DNA of 64,000 bases from JASLEW01 sp963732005 (GCA_963732005.1 CAVSXT010000004.1:434001-498000), one strand, 5' to 3'. Positions 52,919 through 62,257 are shown, counted from the stretch's first letter. Numbers and translations: made by a program. Notes: generated from the sequence alone by a model not told the origin.

Positions 52919-54037
52919 TTATAAGATCGACGCCAGCGGCGGCGCGGCCTGCGGCGCTCCCGCCTTGCGGCCGGCGCGGTCGACCGTGCGGGCGCCGCAG
53001 TCGCTGTCGACCGCCGCGCGGGCAGCCGCGAGGGTGCGATCGACCAGCTGGCGGGCGCTGTCGTGCAGGGCCGGGCTCATCTGGACGAAGGCCACGTTGT
53101 TCTCCATGTCCTCCGCCGACCAGCCGCGGCTGTGCGCGATGTAGGGGAACTGCGGAAACAGGCAGCCGATCTCGGCGAAGAAACCGAGCATCTGGCCGGC
53201 CACCGCCTGCACGTTGTCCTGGCCGCCGGTGATGATGAAGGCGGCCACCTTGTTGCGCAGCAACACCCGGTCGCGCAGGGTGACCTGGTTCTGCACGCAG
53301 TTCATCCGCTCCACCATCTTGAAATAGAGGGCGCTCGCCGAGCCCCAGCGGATCGGGGTGCTCACCAGGATGGCGTCGGCCCAGTGGACGATCCCCTCGT
53401 AGACCTCCGCCATCTCGTCGGCCGGATCCATCTGGGTGATCGAGCACGGCCAGGTGCAGGCGTGGGCGCTTTTCGAGTAGTAGCCCTCGCAGGCGCGGAA
53501 GCGGAGGGCGGCCAGCCGCAGCAGGCGGGTCTCGGCGCCGAGGCCCGCGGCATGGATCAGCGCGGTGTCGAGCAGCGCATCGGAGGTCGAGTAGCGGGGG
53601 AAGGCGATGTCCATGTTGGTGGTCGAGATGCCGAGCAGGCGCAGGGCACCGCCGGCGCGCTCGACCGGCCGCGTCAGCGGATGCGGCGGATGCGGCCGGC
53701 GGTGGCGGCTGGTGACCGGCCGGAGGTTGACCAGCAGGCGCCCGCCTTCCTCGCGCAGCTCGTAGCGCGGCACCCGGTCGTCCTCGAAACCGGGCTCGCC
53801 GAGGCCGGTGCGGCAATGGAACTTCCAGTGATGCCAGGGGCAGACGATGTAGCCGTCGGCATCGAGGGTGCCGTCGCCCAGCGGACCGCCGGCATGGTTG
53901 CAGTTGCCCGAGACCGCTCCGAACTGGCCGTCGGTCCAGCTCAACGCGATCCGCGTCTGACCCACCAAGACCTGGCGCAGCGGCCGCCGCTTCAGCTCCT
54001 CGATCTCGCCGAGGTCGTGCCATTCCGGTGCCGTCAT
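52919..54037 (-). CDS. Rieske ferredoxin-flavodoxin fusion reductase
   Basis: A 372-residue protein. The N-terminal ~115 residues are a Rieske [2Fe-2S] domain with both ligand pairs (NCNHAGGPLG and CPWHHWKFH). After a Pro/His-rich linker comes a flavodoxin-like NAD(P)H-dependent FMN reductase domain (LLGISTTNMDIAF, DAILVSTPIRWGSASALYFK, VAAFIITGGQDNVQAVAG). The ATG at 54037 is preceded by GGAGG; GTG at 54043 is an alternative. The fusion suggests internal electron transfer between FMN and the iron-sulfur cluster; the acceptor is unknown. It runs with the next gene upstream, which ends 3 bases before the ATG. Confidence 0.85.
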   Translation of the reverse strand: MTAPEWHDLGEIEELKRRPLRQVLVGQTRIALSWTDGQFGAVSGNCNHAGGPLGDGTLDADGYIVCPWHHWKFHCRTGLGEPGFEDDRVPRYELREEGGRLLVNLRPVTSRHRRPHPPHPLTRPVERAGGALRLLGISTTNMDIAFPRYSTSDALLDTALIHAAGLGAETRLLRLAALRFRACEGYYSKSAHACTWPCSITQMDPADEMAEVYEGIVHWADAILVSTPIRWGSASALYFKMVERMNCVQNQVTLRDRVLLRNKVAAFIITGGQDNVQAVAGQMLGFFAEIGCLFPQFPYIAHSRGWSAEDMENNVAFVQMSPALHDSARQLVDRTLAAARAAVDSDCGARTVDRAGRKAGAPQAAPPLASIL

Positions 54038-54039
54038 GC

Positions 54040-55008
54040 TCACCTCCGCGCCTCGGCGCGCCGTTGCAGCAGCCGGCGGCAGGCGGCGGTCGCCGAGGCG
54101 ATGAATTCCTCCACGGTCGCCGCCTGGGCCGCCGCCGGCCGTGCTCCCATGAAGGCTGGCGCCGCTAGGACCGCCCCCAGCCAGCCGGCGGTGTGCCAGG
54201 TGCCCCCCGCGGCCAGCGGCGTCAGCTCGGGGTCTTCCGGGTAGGGCCAGGGCGTGACGTAGAAGTAAGGCTCCGGGCGTGACTCGTCACCGGGCACCAG
54301 TCCGACCCCGAGCGTGCACTGCGCCTCGGGGTCGGCTCCCGCGGCATCCGGGTCCCGCGGTTGCTGCGGGCTCTCCGGGACCTCCGGCACCTCCGGCATC
54401 ATGTCGGCCAGGTCGGGCGGCGGCGCCGTGGCAAGCGGCCCGGCCGGCGCCAGGGTGGCGATGTCGAAATGATGGGGCCAGCAGCGGACGGCGCTGGCGC
54501 CCGCCACCGTGGCGGTCCAAGCCGCCAGGGCGCGATCGGCGTTGGCGAACAGCCGGCCGAGCTCGGCGAAGGCCTCGCCGTCGGCGTCGTCGAAACGCGC
54601 GCCGGCAGCCACCGGATGGACCGGCAGCCCCTCCGGGCGATCTAGCTTCCCGGGCAGTTGCCGCTGCAGCAGCTGCTCGAGCTGCGTGCTCAGCCAGGCG
54701 TAGGCCTCGTCGAGGGTGCGGCCACCGAGCGGCAGTTGCCGCAGCACTCGGTCGTCGCCGGCCAGGATCAGGAGCGCCGGCGGCGACGGCCGCAGCGCCA
54801 CGCGGCAGGGGGTCGGAGCGGTCACCAGGCCCTGCGCCAGGCAGCGGGCCTCGTGCGACCAGGAGAAGCTCTGCTCGCCGTAATCGGCCTGATGCGGCAC
54901 CAGGAGCTTGCCCGCGGCGGCCGCCGGCTGCGCTGCCCAGTGAAGTTGCAGACGCGCCACGACCAGCCGCGCCGGCGGCACGGCGCCGAGTGTCTCCCAA
55001 CCGGTCAT
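54040..55008 (-). CDS. DUF5996-like hypothetical protein
   Basis: A 322-residue soluble protein. It has SWSHEARCLAQGLV near the start, a central VRCWPHHFDIATLAP and, near the C-terminus, PYFYVTPWPYPE and GGTWHTAGWLGAVLAA. The W-P-H-H-F-D plus P-Y-F-Y pairing resembles the DUF5996 family; this is from memory. A Pro/Glu-rich insert (VPEVPESPQQPRDPD) is present. ATG at 55008 follows AAGGAG. Likely co-transcribed with the Rieske-flavodoxin gene. Confidence 0.6.
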   Translation of the reverse strand: MTGWETLGAVPPARLVVARLQLHWAAQPAAAAGKLLVPHQADYGEQSFSWSHEARCLAQGLVTAPTPCRVALRPSPPALLILAGDDRVLRQLPLGGRTLDEAYAWLSTQLEQLLQRQLPGKLDRPEGLPVHPVAAGARFDDADGEAFAELGRLFANADRALAAWTATVAGASAVRCWPHHFDIATLAPAGPLATAPPPDLADMMPEVPEVPESPQQPRDPDAAGADPEAQCTLGVGLVPGDESRPEPYFYVTPWPYPEDPELTPLAAGGTWHTAGWLGAVLAAPAFMGARPAAAQAATVEEFIASATAACRRLLQRRAEARR

Positions 55009-55157
55009 GTCTTCTCCTTGGGCGTTGGCCAAAAGACTAACACGCCCCGCGGGCTCGAACCACGCCTGCTAAGATGGCGCGCGCCGCGGCGTCGGCCGGC
55101 CGAGAGCGATCGATCCCATGCCAGACCGTTACGAGACCGCGAGGATTGACGGATTCA

Positions 55158-56198
55158 ATGGCTGATCTGTTGCAAGACCTGGAGGACCTGAAGCGCGAGG
55201 CGGGCGCTGCTCTCGCCGCGGTTGACCGGCGCGAGCCGCTGGCCACCTGGCATGGCGAGTACCTCGGCCGGCGCGGCCGGCTCGGCCAGCTCATGCGCCG
55301 GCTGGCCGAGGCGCCTGCGGCGGAGCGGGCAACGCTCGGCAGGTCGGCGAACGAGGTGAAGCGTGAGCTCGAGGAGACCTACGCCGCCCGCCAGGAGGCG
55401 GTGCGGCAGCGCGAGCTCGAGGCGGCGCTCGAGGCGGAGCGGGTGGACGTCACCCTGCCCGGCCGGCCGGTGGACCTCGGCGGCCTGCACCCCATCACCC
55501 GCGTGCTGCGCGACGTCGGCGGCATCTTCGGCCGCATGGGATTCCAGATCTTCGATGGCCCCGAGGTGGAGACCGACGAGTACAACTTCGGGCTGCTCAA
55601 CATGCCCGCGGGCCATCCCGCCCGCGACATGTGGGACACCTTCTACACCACGATCCCGAACCTGATCCTGCGCACCCACACCAGCCCGGGGCAGATCTAC
55701 GCCATGCGCTCCCAGGCGCCGGGGCCGCTGCGGGTCATCCTGCCGGGCAAAACGTACCGCTACGAGCAGGTCACCGCCCGCTCGGAGTCGATGTTCCACC
55801 AGGTCGAGGGCATCGCGGTCGGCGAGCACGTCACCTTCGGCGACCTCAAGGGCGTCGTGGTCGGCTTTGCCGAGCAGATGTTCGGGGCGGGCCGGCGGCT
55901 GCGCTTCCGCAAGAGCTACTTCCCGTTCACCGAGCCCAGCGTCGAGGTGGACGTCAGCTGCATCCTCTGCGGCGGCGCCGGCTGTTACCTGTGCAAGCAG
56001 ACCGGCTGGCTGGAGATCATGGGCGCCGGCATGGTGCATCCCCGGGTGCTGCGCGCCGGCGGCTACGATCCTGGCGAGGTCAGCGGCTTCGCCTTCGGCA
56101 TGGGCCCCGAGCGCATCGCCATGCTCAAGTACGGCATCGCGGACATCCGCTATTTCTTCAGCAACGACGTCCGGTTGCTGGAATCCATCCGGTACTGA
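55158..56198 (+). CDS. pheS: Phenylalanine--tRNA ligase alpha subunit
   Basis: A 346-residue class II synthetase subunit. The N-terminal coiled coil (about 1-90) is followed by the catalytic core: GGLHPITRVLRDVGGIFGRM, GPEVETDEYNFGLLNMPAGH, the motif 2 region RTHTSPGQIYAMRS and GKTYRYEQVTARSESMFHQV, and motif 3 GFAFGMGPERIAMLKYGI. A Cys pair segment (CILCGGAGCYLCKQTGW) is present, as in many homologues. It forms an operon with pheT, 28 bases downstream. Confidence 0.97.
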   Translation: MADLLQDLEDLKREAGAALAAVDRREPLATWHGEYLGRRGRLGQLMRRLAEAPAAERATLGRSANEVKRELEETYAARQEAVRQRELEAALEAERVDVTLPGRPVDLGGLHPITRVLRDVGGIFGRMGFQIFDGPEVETDEYNFGLLNMPAGHPARDMWDTFYTTIPNLILRTHTSPGQIYAMRSQAPGPLRVILPGKTYRYEQVTARSESMFHQVEGIAVGEHVTFGDLKGVVVGFAEQMFGAGRRLRFRKSYFPFTEPSVEVDVSCILCGGAGCYLCKQTGWLEIMGAGMVHPRVLRAGGYDPGEVSGFAFGMGPERIAMLKYGIADIRYFFSNDVRLLESIRY

Positions 56199-56226
56199 TC
56201 CACCGCACCGGTCCGAGGAGCCCCGC

Positions 56227-58494
56227 ATGCGGATCCCGATCTCCTGGCTGAAGGATTACGTGGACGTCGTCGAGAGCGTCGACGCCCTCGCCGAGCGGCT
56301 CACCCTGGCCGGCCTCGAGGTGGAGGCAGTCCACCGCACCACCACCGGCGGCGAGGTGCTGGAGATCGCGCTGACTCCCGACCTGGCGCGCTGCATGAGC
56401 GTCGTCGGCGTGGCGCGCGAGGTGGCGGCGCTCACCGGCTCGCCGCTCCGCCTCCCGCCCGGCGTGGCAGGCGCGGCCGGCGAGGCCGTCCCTGCAGCCG
56501 GCGAGGCCGTCCCCGCGACCGGCGAGGACGTGCCCGCTGCCGGCGCCGCCGCGCGGACGGCGGGCGCGGCGGAGCTGGAGGTGACGATCGACGATCCCGG
56601 CCGCTGCCGCCGCTATCTGGGGGCGCTGGTGCGCGGGGTCGCGATCGGCGAGTCGCCGGACTGGCTGCGGGAGCGCCTCCTCGCCGCCGGCATGCAGTCG
56701 ATCGACAACGTCGTCGACGTCACCAACTACGTGATGCTGGAGCTCGGCCAGCCGCTGCACGCCTTCGATTACGACCAGCTGGTGGCTCGAGCCGCCGCCG
56801 CCGGCATGCCCCGGCCGGCGATCCGCGTGCGGGCGGCGGCGCCGGGAGAGAAGGTCACCACCCTCGACGGGGTGGAGCGCGCGCTCGACGACGGCGAGCT
56901 GGTGATCGCCGATGCCGCGGGTCCGCTGGGGGTCGCCGGCGTCATGGGCGGCAGCGAGAGCGGCATCGCCACGGGCACCCGCAACGTCCTGCTGGAAGCG
57001 GCCAGCTTCGAGGGCATCGCCGTCCGCCAGGCGGCGCGCCAGCTCAAGCTCCCTACCGAGGCCAGCAGCCGTTTCACCCGCGGCGTGCCGGCCACGCTCA
57101 GCGCGGTCGCCCTGCGCCGCGCCGCCGACCTGCTGGCAAGCCTCGCCGGCGGGCGCCTCGCCGCCGTCGTGGACTGCTATCCGGTGCCGCAGGCTCCCCG
57201 CCGCGCCTACCTGACGGCCAGCGAGGTGCGGCGCCAGCTCGGCGTCTCGCTGGAGCTACCGGCGATCCGCGGCGCGCTCGAGCGGCTCGAGTTCCGGGTC
57301 GAGACCCTGCTGCCGCCGGTGCTGCCGACGCCCGCCGGAGCCGGCGCCTCCGGCAGCCCGGGGGACGAGGCGATCGACGGCCTGCGCGTCGAGCCGGGAG
57401 AGGCCGTGCTGCGCTGCACCGCCCCCTGGTACCGGCTCGACGTGGAGGTTCCCGCCGACCTCACCGAGGAGGTGGCGCGGATCGTCGGCTATGCGGCGAT
57501 CCCGGCGACGCGGCTCGCGGATCGGCTGCCGCCGGTCTTCCCCAGCCCGCTGCTCGAGACCGAGGAGCGCATCCGCGACGTCTTGGCGGCCTGCGGGCTG
57601 CAAGAGCACATCAACTACACGCTGACCACGCCGGAGAGCCACGAGCAGCTCGGCCTGCCGGCGCTGCCGGCGGCGAGCTACGTCACGCTCGGCAACCCGC
57701 TCTCGGCCAACCGCCGGGTGATGCGCCGCTCGATGCTGGTCTCGGCGGTCGAGGCCCTGCCCTACAACCTCCGCCATACCGGCCGCGTGCGCTGCTTCGA
57801 GGTCGGCCGCGTCTACCTGCCCGAGCGCGGCGACGGCCTGCGCCCGCGCGAGGAGCGGCGGTTGAGCGTGCTGCTCACCGGCCCGCGGCGGCGGCCGAGC
57901 GTCCATGCCGATCCAGCCGACGCCGAAGCGCTGGATTTCTTCGATCTCAAGGGCATCCTCGAAGCGCTGCTGGGCAGCCTGGGGCGCCTGGAGCGGGTGG
58001 ATTTCGTGCCCAGGCCGGGCGAAGCGCCCTTCGGTCCGCGCTGCGCCGAGCTGGCGACTGCCGCCGGCCGGCTGGGCATCGCCGGCGAGCTCCACCCGGT
58101 CGTCGCGGAGCGCTGCGGCCTCGGCGGCCGGCGGGTCTGCGTCGCCGAGCTCACGATCGAGCCGCTGGTCGAGACCGCCTGGCGGCGGGAGGCGATGGCG
58201 CCGATCAGCAACTACCCCCCGGTGGTGGAGGACCTGGCCTTCGTGGTGCGCGAAGCGGTGGCCGCGCATGACCTGGCGGCGGTCATCCGGCGCGCCGGCG
58301 GCCCGCTGCTCGCCGGCCTCGAGCTGTTCGACCTCTATCGCGGCGAGCCGCTGCCGCCGGGCGCGAAGTCGCTCGCCTTCCAGCTCACCTTCCAGAGCCA
58401 GGAGGCGACGCTGGGCAGCACCGAGGTGGGGGCGGTGCGCCAGCGGATCGAGCAGGCGGTGGCCGAGAGCCTGGGCGGGAAGCTTCGCGCCTGA
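56227..58494 (+). CDS. pheT: Phenylalanine--tRNA ligase beta subunit, short form lacking the tRNA-binding OB domain
   Basis: A 755-residue subunit. It opens normally (MRIPISWLKDYV, LTLAGLEVEAVHR) but passes straight to GEVLEIALTPDLARCMSVVG, so the ~110-residue EMAP/tRNA-bind OB fold that usually sits between them is absent. B3/B4 (NVVDVTNYVMLELGQPLHAF, GVMGGSESGI), B5 (EVRRQLGVSLELPAIRG), the B6/B7 core-like region (INYTLTTPESHEQLGL) and the C-terminal anticodon-binding fold (ISNYPPVVEDLAFVV, FDLYRGEPLPPGAKSLAF) are all present. An Ala/Gly/Glu repeat (about residues 80-112) interrupts the first region. The frame is clean, so this is a lineage-specific short form. Confidence 0.95.
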   Translation: MRIPISWLKDYVDVVESVDALAERLTLAGLEVEAVHRTTTGGEVLEIALTPDLARCMSVVGVAREVAALTGSPLRLPPGVAGAAGEAVPAAGEAVPATGEDVPAAGAAARTAGAAELEVTIDDPGRCRRYLGALVRGVAIGESPDWLRERLLAAGMQSIDNVVDVTNYVMLELGQPLHAFDYDQLVARAAAAGMPRPAIRVRAAAPGEKVTTLDGVERALDDGELVIADAAGPLGVAGVMGGSESGIATGTRNVLLEAASFEGIAVRQAARQLKLPTEASSRFTRGVPATLSAVALRRAADLLASLAGGRLAAVVDCYPVPQAPRRAYLTASEVRRQLGVSLELPAIRGALERLEFRVETLLPPVLPTPAGAGASGSPGDEAIDGLRVEPGEAVLRCTAPWYRLDVEVPADLTEEVARIVGYAAIPATRLADRLPPVFPSPLLETEERIRDVLAACGLQEHINYTLTTPESHEQLGLPALPAASYVTLGNPLSANRRVMRRSMLVSAVEALPYNLRHTGRVRCFEVGRVYLPERGDGLRPREERRLSVLLTGPRRRPSVHADPADAEALDFFDLKGILEALLGSLGRLERVDFVPRPGEAPFGPRCAELATAAGRLGIAGELHPVVAERCGLGGRRVCVAELTIEPLVETAWRREAMAPISNYPPVVEDLAFVVREAVAAHDLAAVIRRAGGPLLAGLELFDLYRGEPLPPGAKSLAFQLTFQSQEATLGSTEVGAVRQRIEQAVAESLGGKLRA

Positions 58495-58529
58495 GCGCGC
58501 GGCGGGACCGGGTACCGCAACGGATGGAG

Positions 58530-58583
58530 CGGCGGCGCGGGCCCGGGGTACCGGCTGCCGCCGGGCCTGGTCCCGCGCCGCCG
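58530..58583. terminator. Strong hairpin between convergent pheT and sedolisin genes
   Basis: CGGCGGCGCGGG at 58530-58541 is the exact complement of CCCGCGCCGCCG at 58572-58583, with further pairing inside. No T tract on either side. Position 35 bases after pheT and 14 before the end of the opposing gene fits a bidirectional terminator. Confidence 0.6.
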
Positions 58584-58596
58584 TGCGTGCGGTACC

Positions 58597-60795
58597 TCAG
58601 GGACAGGTCGAGAAGGCTGACGTGTCCTGAATGGGGAGGAAGGTCGTGTTCTGGGGGTTGGTGTAGGTCTGCACCGCGCCGGTCTGGGCATCCCTCACCG
58701 TCATCACCACGTTGACGTTGGTCAGGCCGCCGGCGAACACCCAGTAGTGGCCGCCCAGCGCGCAGCCGTCCAGCACCTTGACCACCACCTCGACGTTCGC
58801 TGCTGAGAAGAACCAGAGGAAGCCGGTGTCGTCGCTGACCCCGATCACCTGCGCCGTGCCGGAGCCGGCGCTGCCGGCGTCGAAGGTGGCCTTCACCTCG
58901 AAGCGGTTGTTGCTCAGGCAGAGAGTGGAGGAGTCGGCGGCGCACGGCGTGGTGTTCGGCGGCGGCGGCGGCGTGGTGACCGGCCAGTTCGCGAGAAGCA
59001 TCCCGCCATTCACCGAGCCCAGCCCGGTTACCTGATCGTAGCCCTTGCCGCAGGTGTAGCCAGTGACGCCCGGAACGCTGTTGTTACCGCGTCTTGTATC
59101 GTGGAAGACCGCCGGACCGCCTCTGCCGTACTGGTTGGCGGCCAGCTGGTAGAAGATGGGGTTGGCATTTCCCTGCCGTATTCCCGTCTTCTGCACCACC
59201 AGCGCCATCAGGCCGGCGAGCGAAGGCGCCGAAGCGGAGGTGCCGCTGAAGCTGAAGAGCTGGCCCTCCTGGAAGACGAGATAGCCGTCGTGCGCGGCGG
59301 TGCTCACCGAGACGTCAGGGACGTCGCGGTGGCCGTCGGCGGGGACGCCGGGTGCCGACTGCCAGCTGGGCTTGGCGAAGAAGTTGCTCGCCCCGCCACC
59401 GGTCGACCAGAGCTGGGTGCCGCCGGCAACGTTGGCGCTCTCGTTCCACCCAATCTCGGGGATGTACGACAGTGCCGAGGCCTGGGTGGCCGGGTTGTTA
59501 CTCTTCGCCCAGTAGGCGCTGGGTTTGGCGGTGTCGTTGAACTGCGTGCCGCCGGCGCAGGTATTGTTGGGCGACGAGCAGGGGTTGTCGACCGCCCTGC
59601 CCGTGCCCTTCTTGCTGGAGGGGTCGTCACAGTCCGAGGCGCCGGAGTCGCCCGCCGCCGCAAACGAGGTGATCCCCTGCGCGGCGGCTTGCGCCAACAG
59701 GTTGTCGTAGAAGACCAGCCCGGCCGCCCCGATCTGCGACTCGCAGAGGCCGTAGCTGGTGGTCATGACCGGAGCCAGATTCTGGTCGACGATGTACTGT
59801 GCCGACAGGAGCACACCGTCGGAGGAGTTGGTCGACGCAGAGATCACCAGCTCGACCGTCGCTCCGGGGGCCACGGCGCCCGACCACTGCGTGTCGAGGT
59901 CCGACTCGCCCTCGTCGTCGCTCGAGGTCCCTGGGTCCGGGCCGTTGTGGACGAAGACCGGGTCGTTGGCGGGAAGTCCGAAGCTGCTGCGGAAGGCCTG
60001 GACGTCGGCGAGCTGGATGTCGGTGCGCGCCACGACGGCGATCGACTGGCCCGAGCCGGTGTTGCCGGAGGCGTAGGCCGATTTGAGGTCGTAGATGGTG
60101 GCGAAGTCGGCTGGCGCCAGGTAATGGCTCCCTCCCTGGCTGAACTGCGGGCTCATCTTCAACGCCGGGTGGACGCCGTTGTGGTGTGCCGGCCGCGGGA
60201 AGCTGTGCAGCGAGACGACGCCGCCGACCAGGCCCGCCAGGCCGCGCGGGATCGACGGGTCGATGGAGTTGGCATGACGGACGGTGCCGTCGACCTGGTA
60301 GTCGTGCATCTCGGTCCCGAACGCCCGTTCGACCTGCGATGCCGTGCCGCTGAAATTGATCCAGCCGCGGCCCTTGGCCACTTCCTCGACGGTGAAGCCG
60401 TGCGCCGCGAGCCAGCCGGTGACGAGCTCGAGATCGGCGTCCGCCAGACCGAACTGCGCCCCGAACTCCTCGGGGGTGAGCCAGCGGTGGAACCGGGGCG
60501 ACGCCGGGTCCTGCTGATCCCGCAGCAGCTGCGCGATCTGCGCCTGGGCTCCCGGCCGCGGCTCGAGCTGCAGGATCATCCGCGCCATCGGCAGCTTGGG
60601 GTCGGAGCGGCCGATCTCGAGCTCCGGCCGCGCCAGCGGCGAGACGTTGCCATGCAGGACCACCCGCTGGGCGTCGTCGATGCGGGCCGGGACGGGTCGT
60701 CCGGCGCCCGGTGCCGTCGCGCCCTGGCCGTAGGCGGCGGCAGCGACGGTCGAGAGAAGGGCTGAGAACAGCGCACAATGGGACCTGAGCATCAT
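58597..60795 (-). CDS. Sedolisin (S53, pro-kumamolisin-type) peptidase with shared C-terminal module
   Basis: A 732-residue secreted acid protease. Signal peptide about 1-24 (ALFSALLSTVAAAAYG). The pro-domain has FHRWLTPEEFGAQFGLAD and ASQVERAFGTEMHDY. The catalytic domain has the Glu/Asp pair in DEGESDLDTQ, the oxyanion Asp in FAAAGDSGASDCD and the Ser in FSFSGTSASAPSLAG, all S53 features. After a Pro linker (TTPPPPPNTTP) the last ~105 residues carry FLWFFSAANVEVVVKVLDGC and YWVFAGGLTNVNVVMTV, matching the end of the PKD protein at 37095. ATG at 60795 follows AAAGGA. Confidence 0.92.
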   Translation of the reverse strand: MMLRSHCALFSALLSTVAAAAYGQGATAPGAGRPVPARIDDAQRVVLHGNVSPLARPELEIGRSDPKLPMARMILQLEPRPGAQAQIAQLLRDQQDPASPRFHRWLTPEEFGAQFGLADADLELVTGWLAAHGFTVEEVAKGRGWINFSGTASQVERAFGTEMHDYQVDGTVRHANSIDPSIPRGLAGLVGGVVSLHSFPRPAHHNGVHPALKMSPQFSQGGSHYLAPADFATIYDLKSAYASGNTGSGQSIAVVARTDIQLADVQAFRSSFGLPANDPVFVHNGPDPGTSSDDEGESDLDTQWSGAVAPGATVELVISASTNSSDGVLLSAQYIVDQNLAPVMTTSYGLCESQIGAAGLVFYDNLLAQAAAQGITSFAAAGDSGASDCDDPSSKKGTGRAVDNPCSSPNNTCAGGTQFNDTAKPSAYWAKSNNPATQASALSYIPEIGWNESANVAGGTQLWSTGGGASNFFAKPSWQSAPGVPADGHRDVPDVSVSTAAHDGYLVFQEGQLFSFSGTSASAPSLAGLMALVVQKTGIRQGNANPIFYQLAANQYGRGGPAVFHDTRRGNNSVPGVTGYTCGKGYDQVTGLGSVNGGMLLANWPVTTPPPPPNTTPCAADSSTLCLSNNRFEVKATFDAGSAGSGTAQVIGVSDDTGFLWFFSAANVEVVVKVLDGCALGGHYWVFAGGLTNVNVVMTVRDAQTGAVQTYTNPQNTTFLPIQDTSAFSTCP

Positions 60796-60928
60796 CGTCG
60801 TCCTTTGGCTTGCAACCGTGGCGCGAGCGTGGTGGGGGCAGCTGGCCCCCGGAGCGGTGACAGGTAGGCGAAACAATCCCAAGACGGAAAGTATACGCGC
60901 GCGCCGGCGCGAGCGTTTGGTGCCGGCT

Positions 60929-61309
60929 TCAGGCGGCGGTTGGCCGTGGGGAGGGCGGCGGCGAGAGCACCAGGTCCAGCACGCGAGAGCCCGAGCGCTG
61001 GTCGAGATCGTTCAACTCGACGAACTGCAGGCCCATGCCGCGCGGTGCCCGCCACTGCTGGCGCCAGCGGACGACGGCGCAGGCCGAGAATGGGGTGTGA
61101 TCGCCGTCGCCGCCGGGGAAGACCTGGAGCGACACCACCGTGCCGACCGGGAACGGATGGCGGGTCGCGATGAACAGGCCGCCCAGCGAGAGGTTCTCGG
61201 CCACGCCCAGGAGGTAACGCCGCTCCTCGGGCCGCGCCGGCGCCACCCGATAGATCACCTCGGTGCCGGGAAGGATGGAGCGATAGTGGCGACGCAGGTC
61301 CTCACCCAT
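60929..61309 (-). CDS. PilZ-domain protein
   Basis: A 126-residue protein consisting of one PilZ domain: ERRYLLGVAENLSLGGLFIA gives the S-x-G-G part, and GLQFVELNDLDQ the end of the barrel. The usual R-x-x-x-R is not evident upstream (the N-terminus has LRRHYRS), so c-di-GMP binding is uncertain. ATG follows AAGGAG. It is near a caspase-like gene in the same direction, 33 bases upstream. Confidence 0.85.
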   Translation of the reverse strand: MGEDLRRHYRSILPGTEVIYRVAPARPEERRYLLGVAENLSLGGLFIATRHPFPVGTVVSLQVFPGGDGDHTPFSACAVVRWRQQWRAPRGMGLQFVELNDLDQRSGSRVLDLVLSPPPSPRPTAA

Positions 61310-61342
61310 GGCCGATCTCCTTGGTGCACTGTGGTTTGCACA

Positions 61343-62257
61343 TCAGTCGCGCATGCTGCCGGCGGCGGAGAAGCCGTTCTCGTGGCCGGCGCAGCTGCCG
61401 CTGGCGGCGATCTGCGGCGTGTCGCCGTGGTCGCTTGGTCCAGCCCGCCGCAAGCTCGTGACCGCTGCTGCGAAGGCCTCCTCGACCGTGACGAAGCCGT
61501 TGCCCTTGGCGTCGGTCTCCGCCGCCACCGCCGCCAGCCACAGCGGCCTGACGAAGGGCTCGCAGCGCGCCTCGTGGCGATCGTCGGCGCTCGACACGGC
61601 GACGACGTTGCGGCCGAGAGCGACGGCGGCCTTGACGAAGCCCCCCGAGTAGCACTGGTCGGCGATCAGGATCAGCTTGCCGAAAGGTAGCTCGCCCAGG
61701 CGATGCATCAGCTCGTGGTCGGTGATCGCGCCGCCCCTCAGCTCCAGGCTGGTACGGCCGAACATCCGGTAGCCGTGTCCGGTCAGGTAGACCAGCAGCA
61801 GGTCGCCCGGCCGTAGGCGCCCGCGCAGCTCGGCTAGCGCCTGACTCAGGCCGGAGTCGGTGGCCGGGTGGCGCCACGGCGCGGGCGCGCCGGCAGCGGC
61901 GGAAGAGGCGGAGACGGGTGGCGCTCCTGCCGCCAGGACGAACGTGTTGCGGGGCGCATAGCCCAGCTGACCGAGGCTCGCCAGCGCCAGCGTGACGTTG
62001 TAGTTGTGGGTGAACGAGTCGTCGGCGTTGATGATCAGCGCGTACTGCGCGGCGGCGGCCGGGGCGGCAGCGGCGACCGGCGCGGTGCCGGGAGCTGCAG
62101 CGGCGACCGGAGCTGCAACGGCGACCGGCGCGGCGGCCAGCGGCAGCGCGGCGGCCAGCAGCGCCAGCAGCGCCCATGCGGCCCGCGGCGCCAACCTGCG
62201 CCGCCGCGTCCCGGGTGTCGCGGCGTCGTGCTGCTGATGCATGGTCCGGTCGCTCAT
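61343..62257 (-). CDS. Exported caspase-like (clan CD) protein
   Basis: A 304-residue protein with an N-terminal hydrophobic segment (AAWALLALLAAALPLA, about 27-42) and an Ala/Pro/Val linker, then a caspase/legumain-type fold: YALIINADDSFTHNYNVTLA, the His in LLLVYLTGHGYRM and the Cys in LILIADQCYSGGF. Near the C-terminus AETDAKGNGFVTVEEAF resembles an EF-hand calcium loop. It should cut after specific residues, outside the cytoplasm. ATG at 62257 follows GAGGAG. It is the third His-Cys clan CD protein in the window. Confidence 0.82.
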   Translation of the reverse strand: MSDRTMHQQHDAATPGTRRRRLAPRAAWALLALLAAALPLAAAPVAVAAPVAAAAPGTAPVAAAAPAAAAQYALIINADDSFTHNYNVTLALASLGQLGYAPRNTFVLAAGAPPVSASSAAAGAPAPWRHPATDSGLSQALAELRGRLRPGDLLLVYLTGHGYRMFGRTSLELRGGAITDHELMHRLGELPFGKLILIADQCYSGGFVKAAVALGRNVVAVSSADDRHEARCEPFVRPLWLAAVAAETDAKGNGFVTVEEAFAAAVTSLRRAGPSDHGDTPQIAASGSCAGHENGFSAAGSMRD

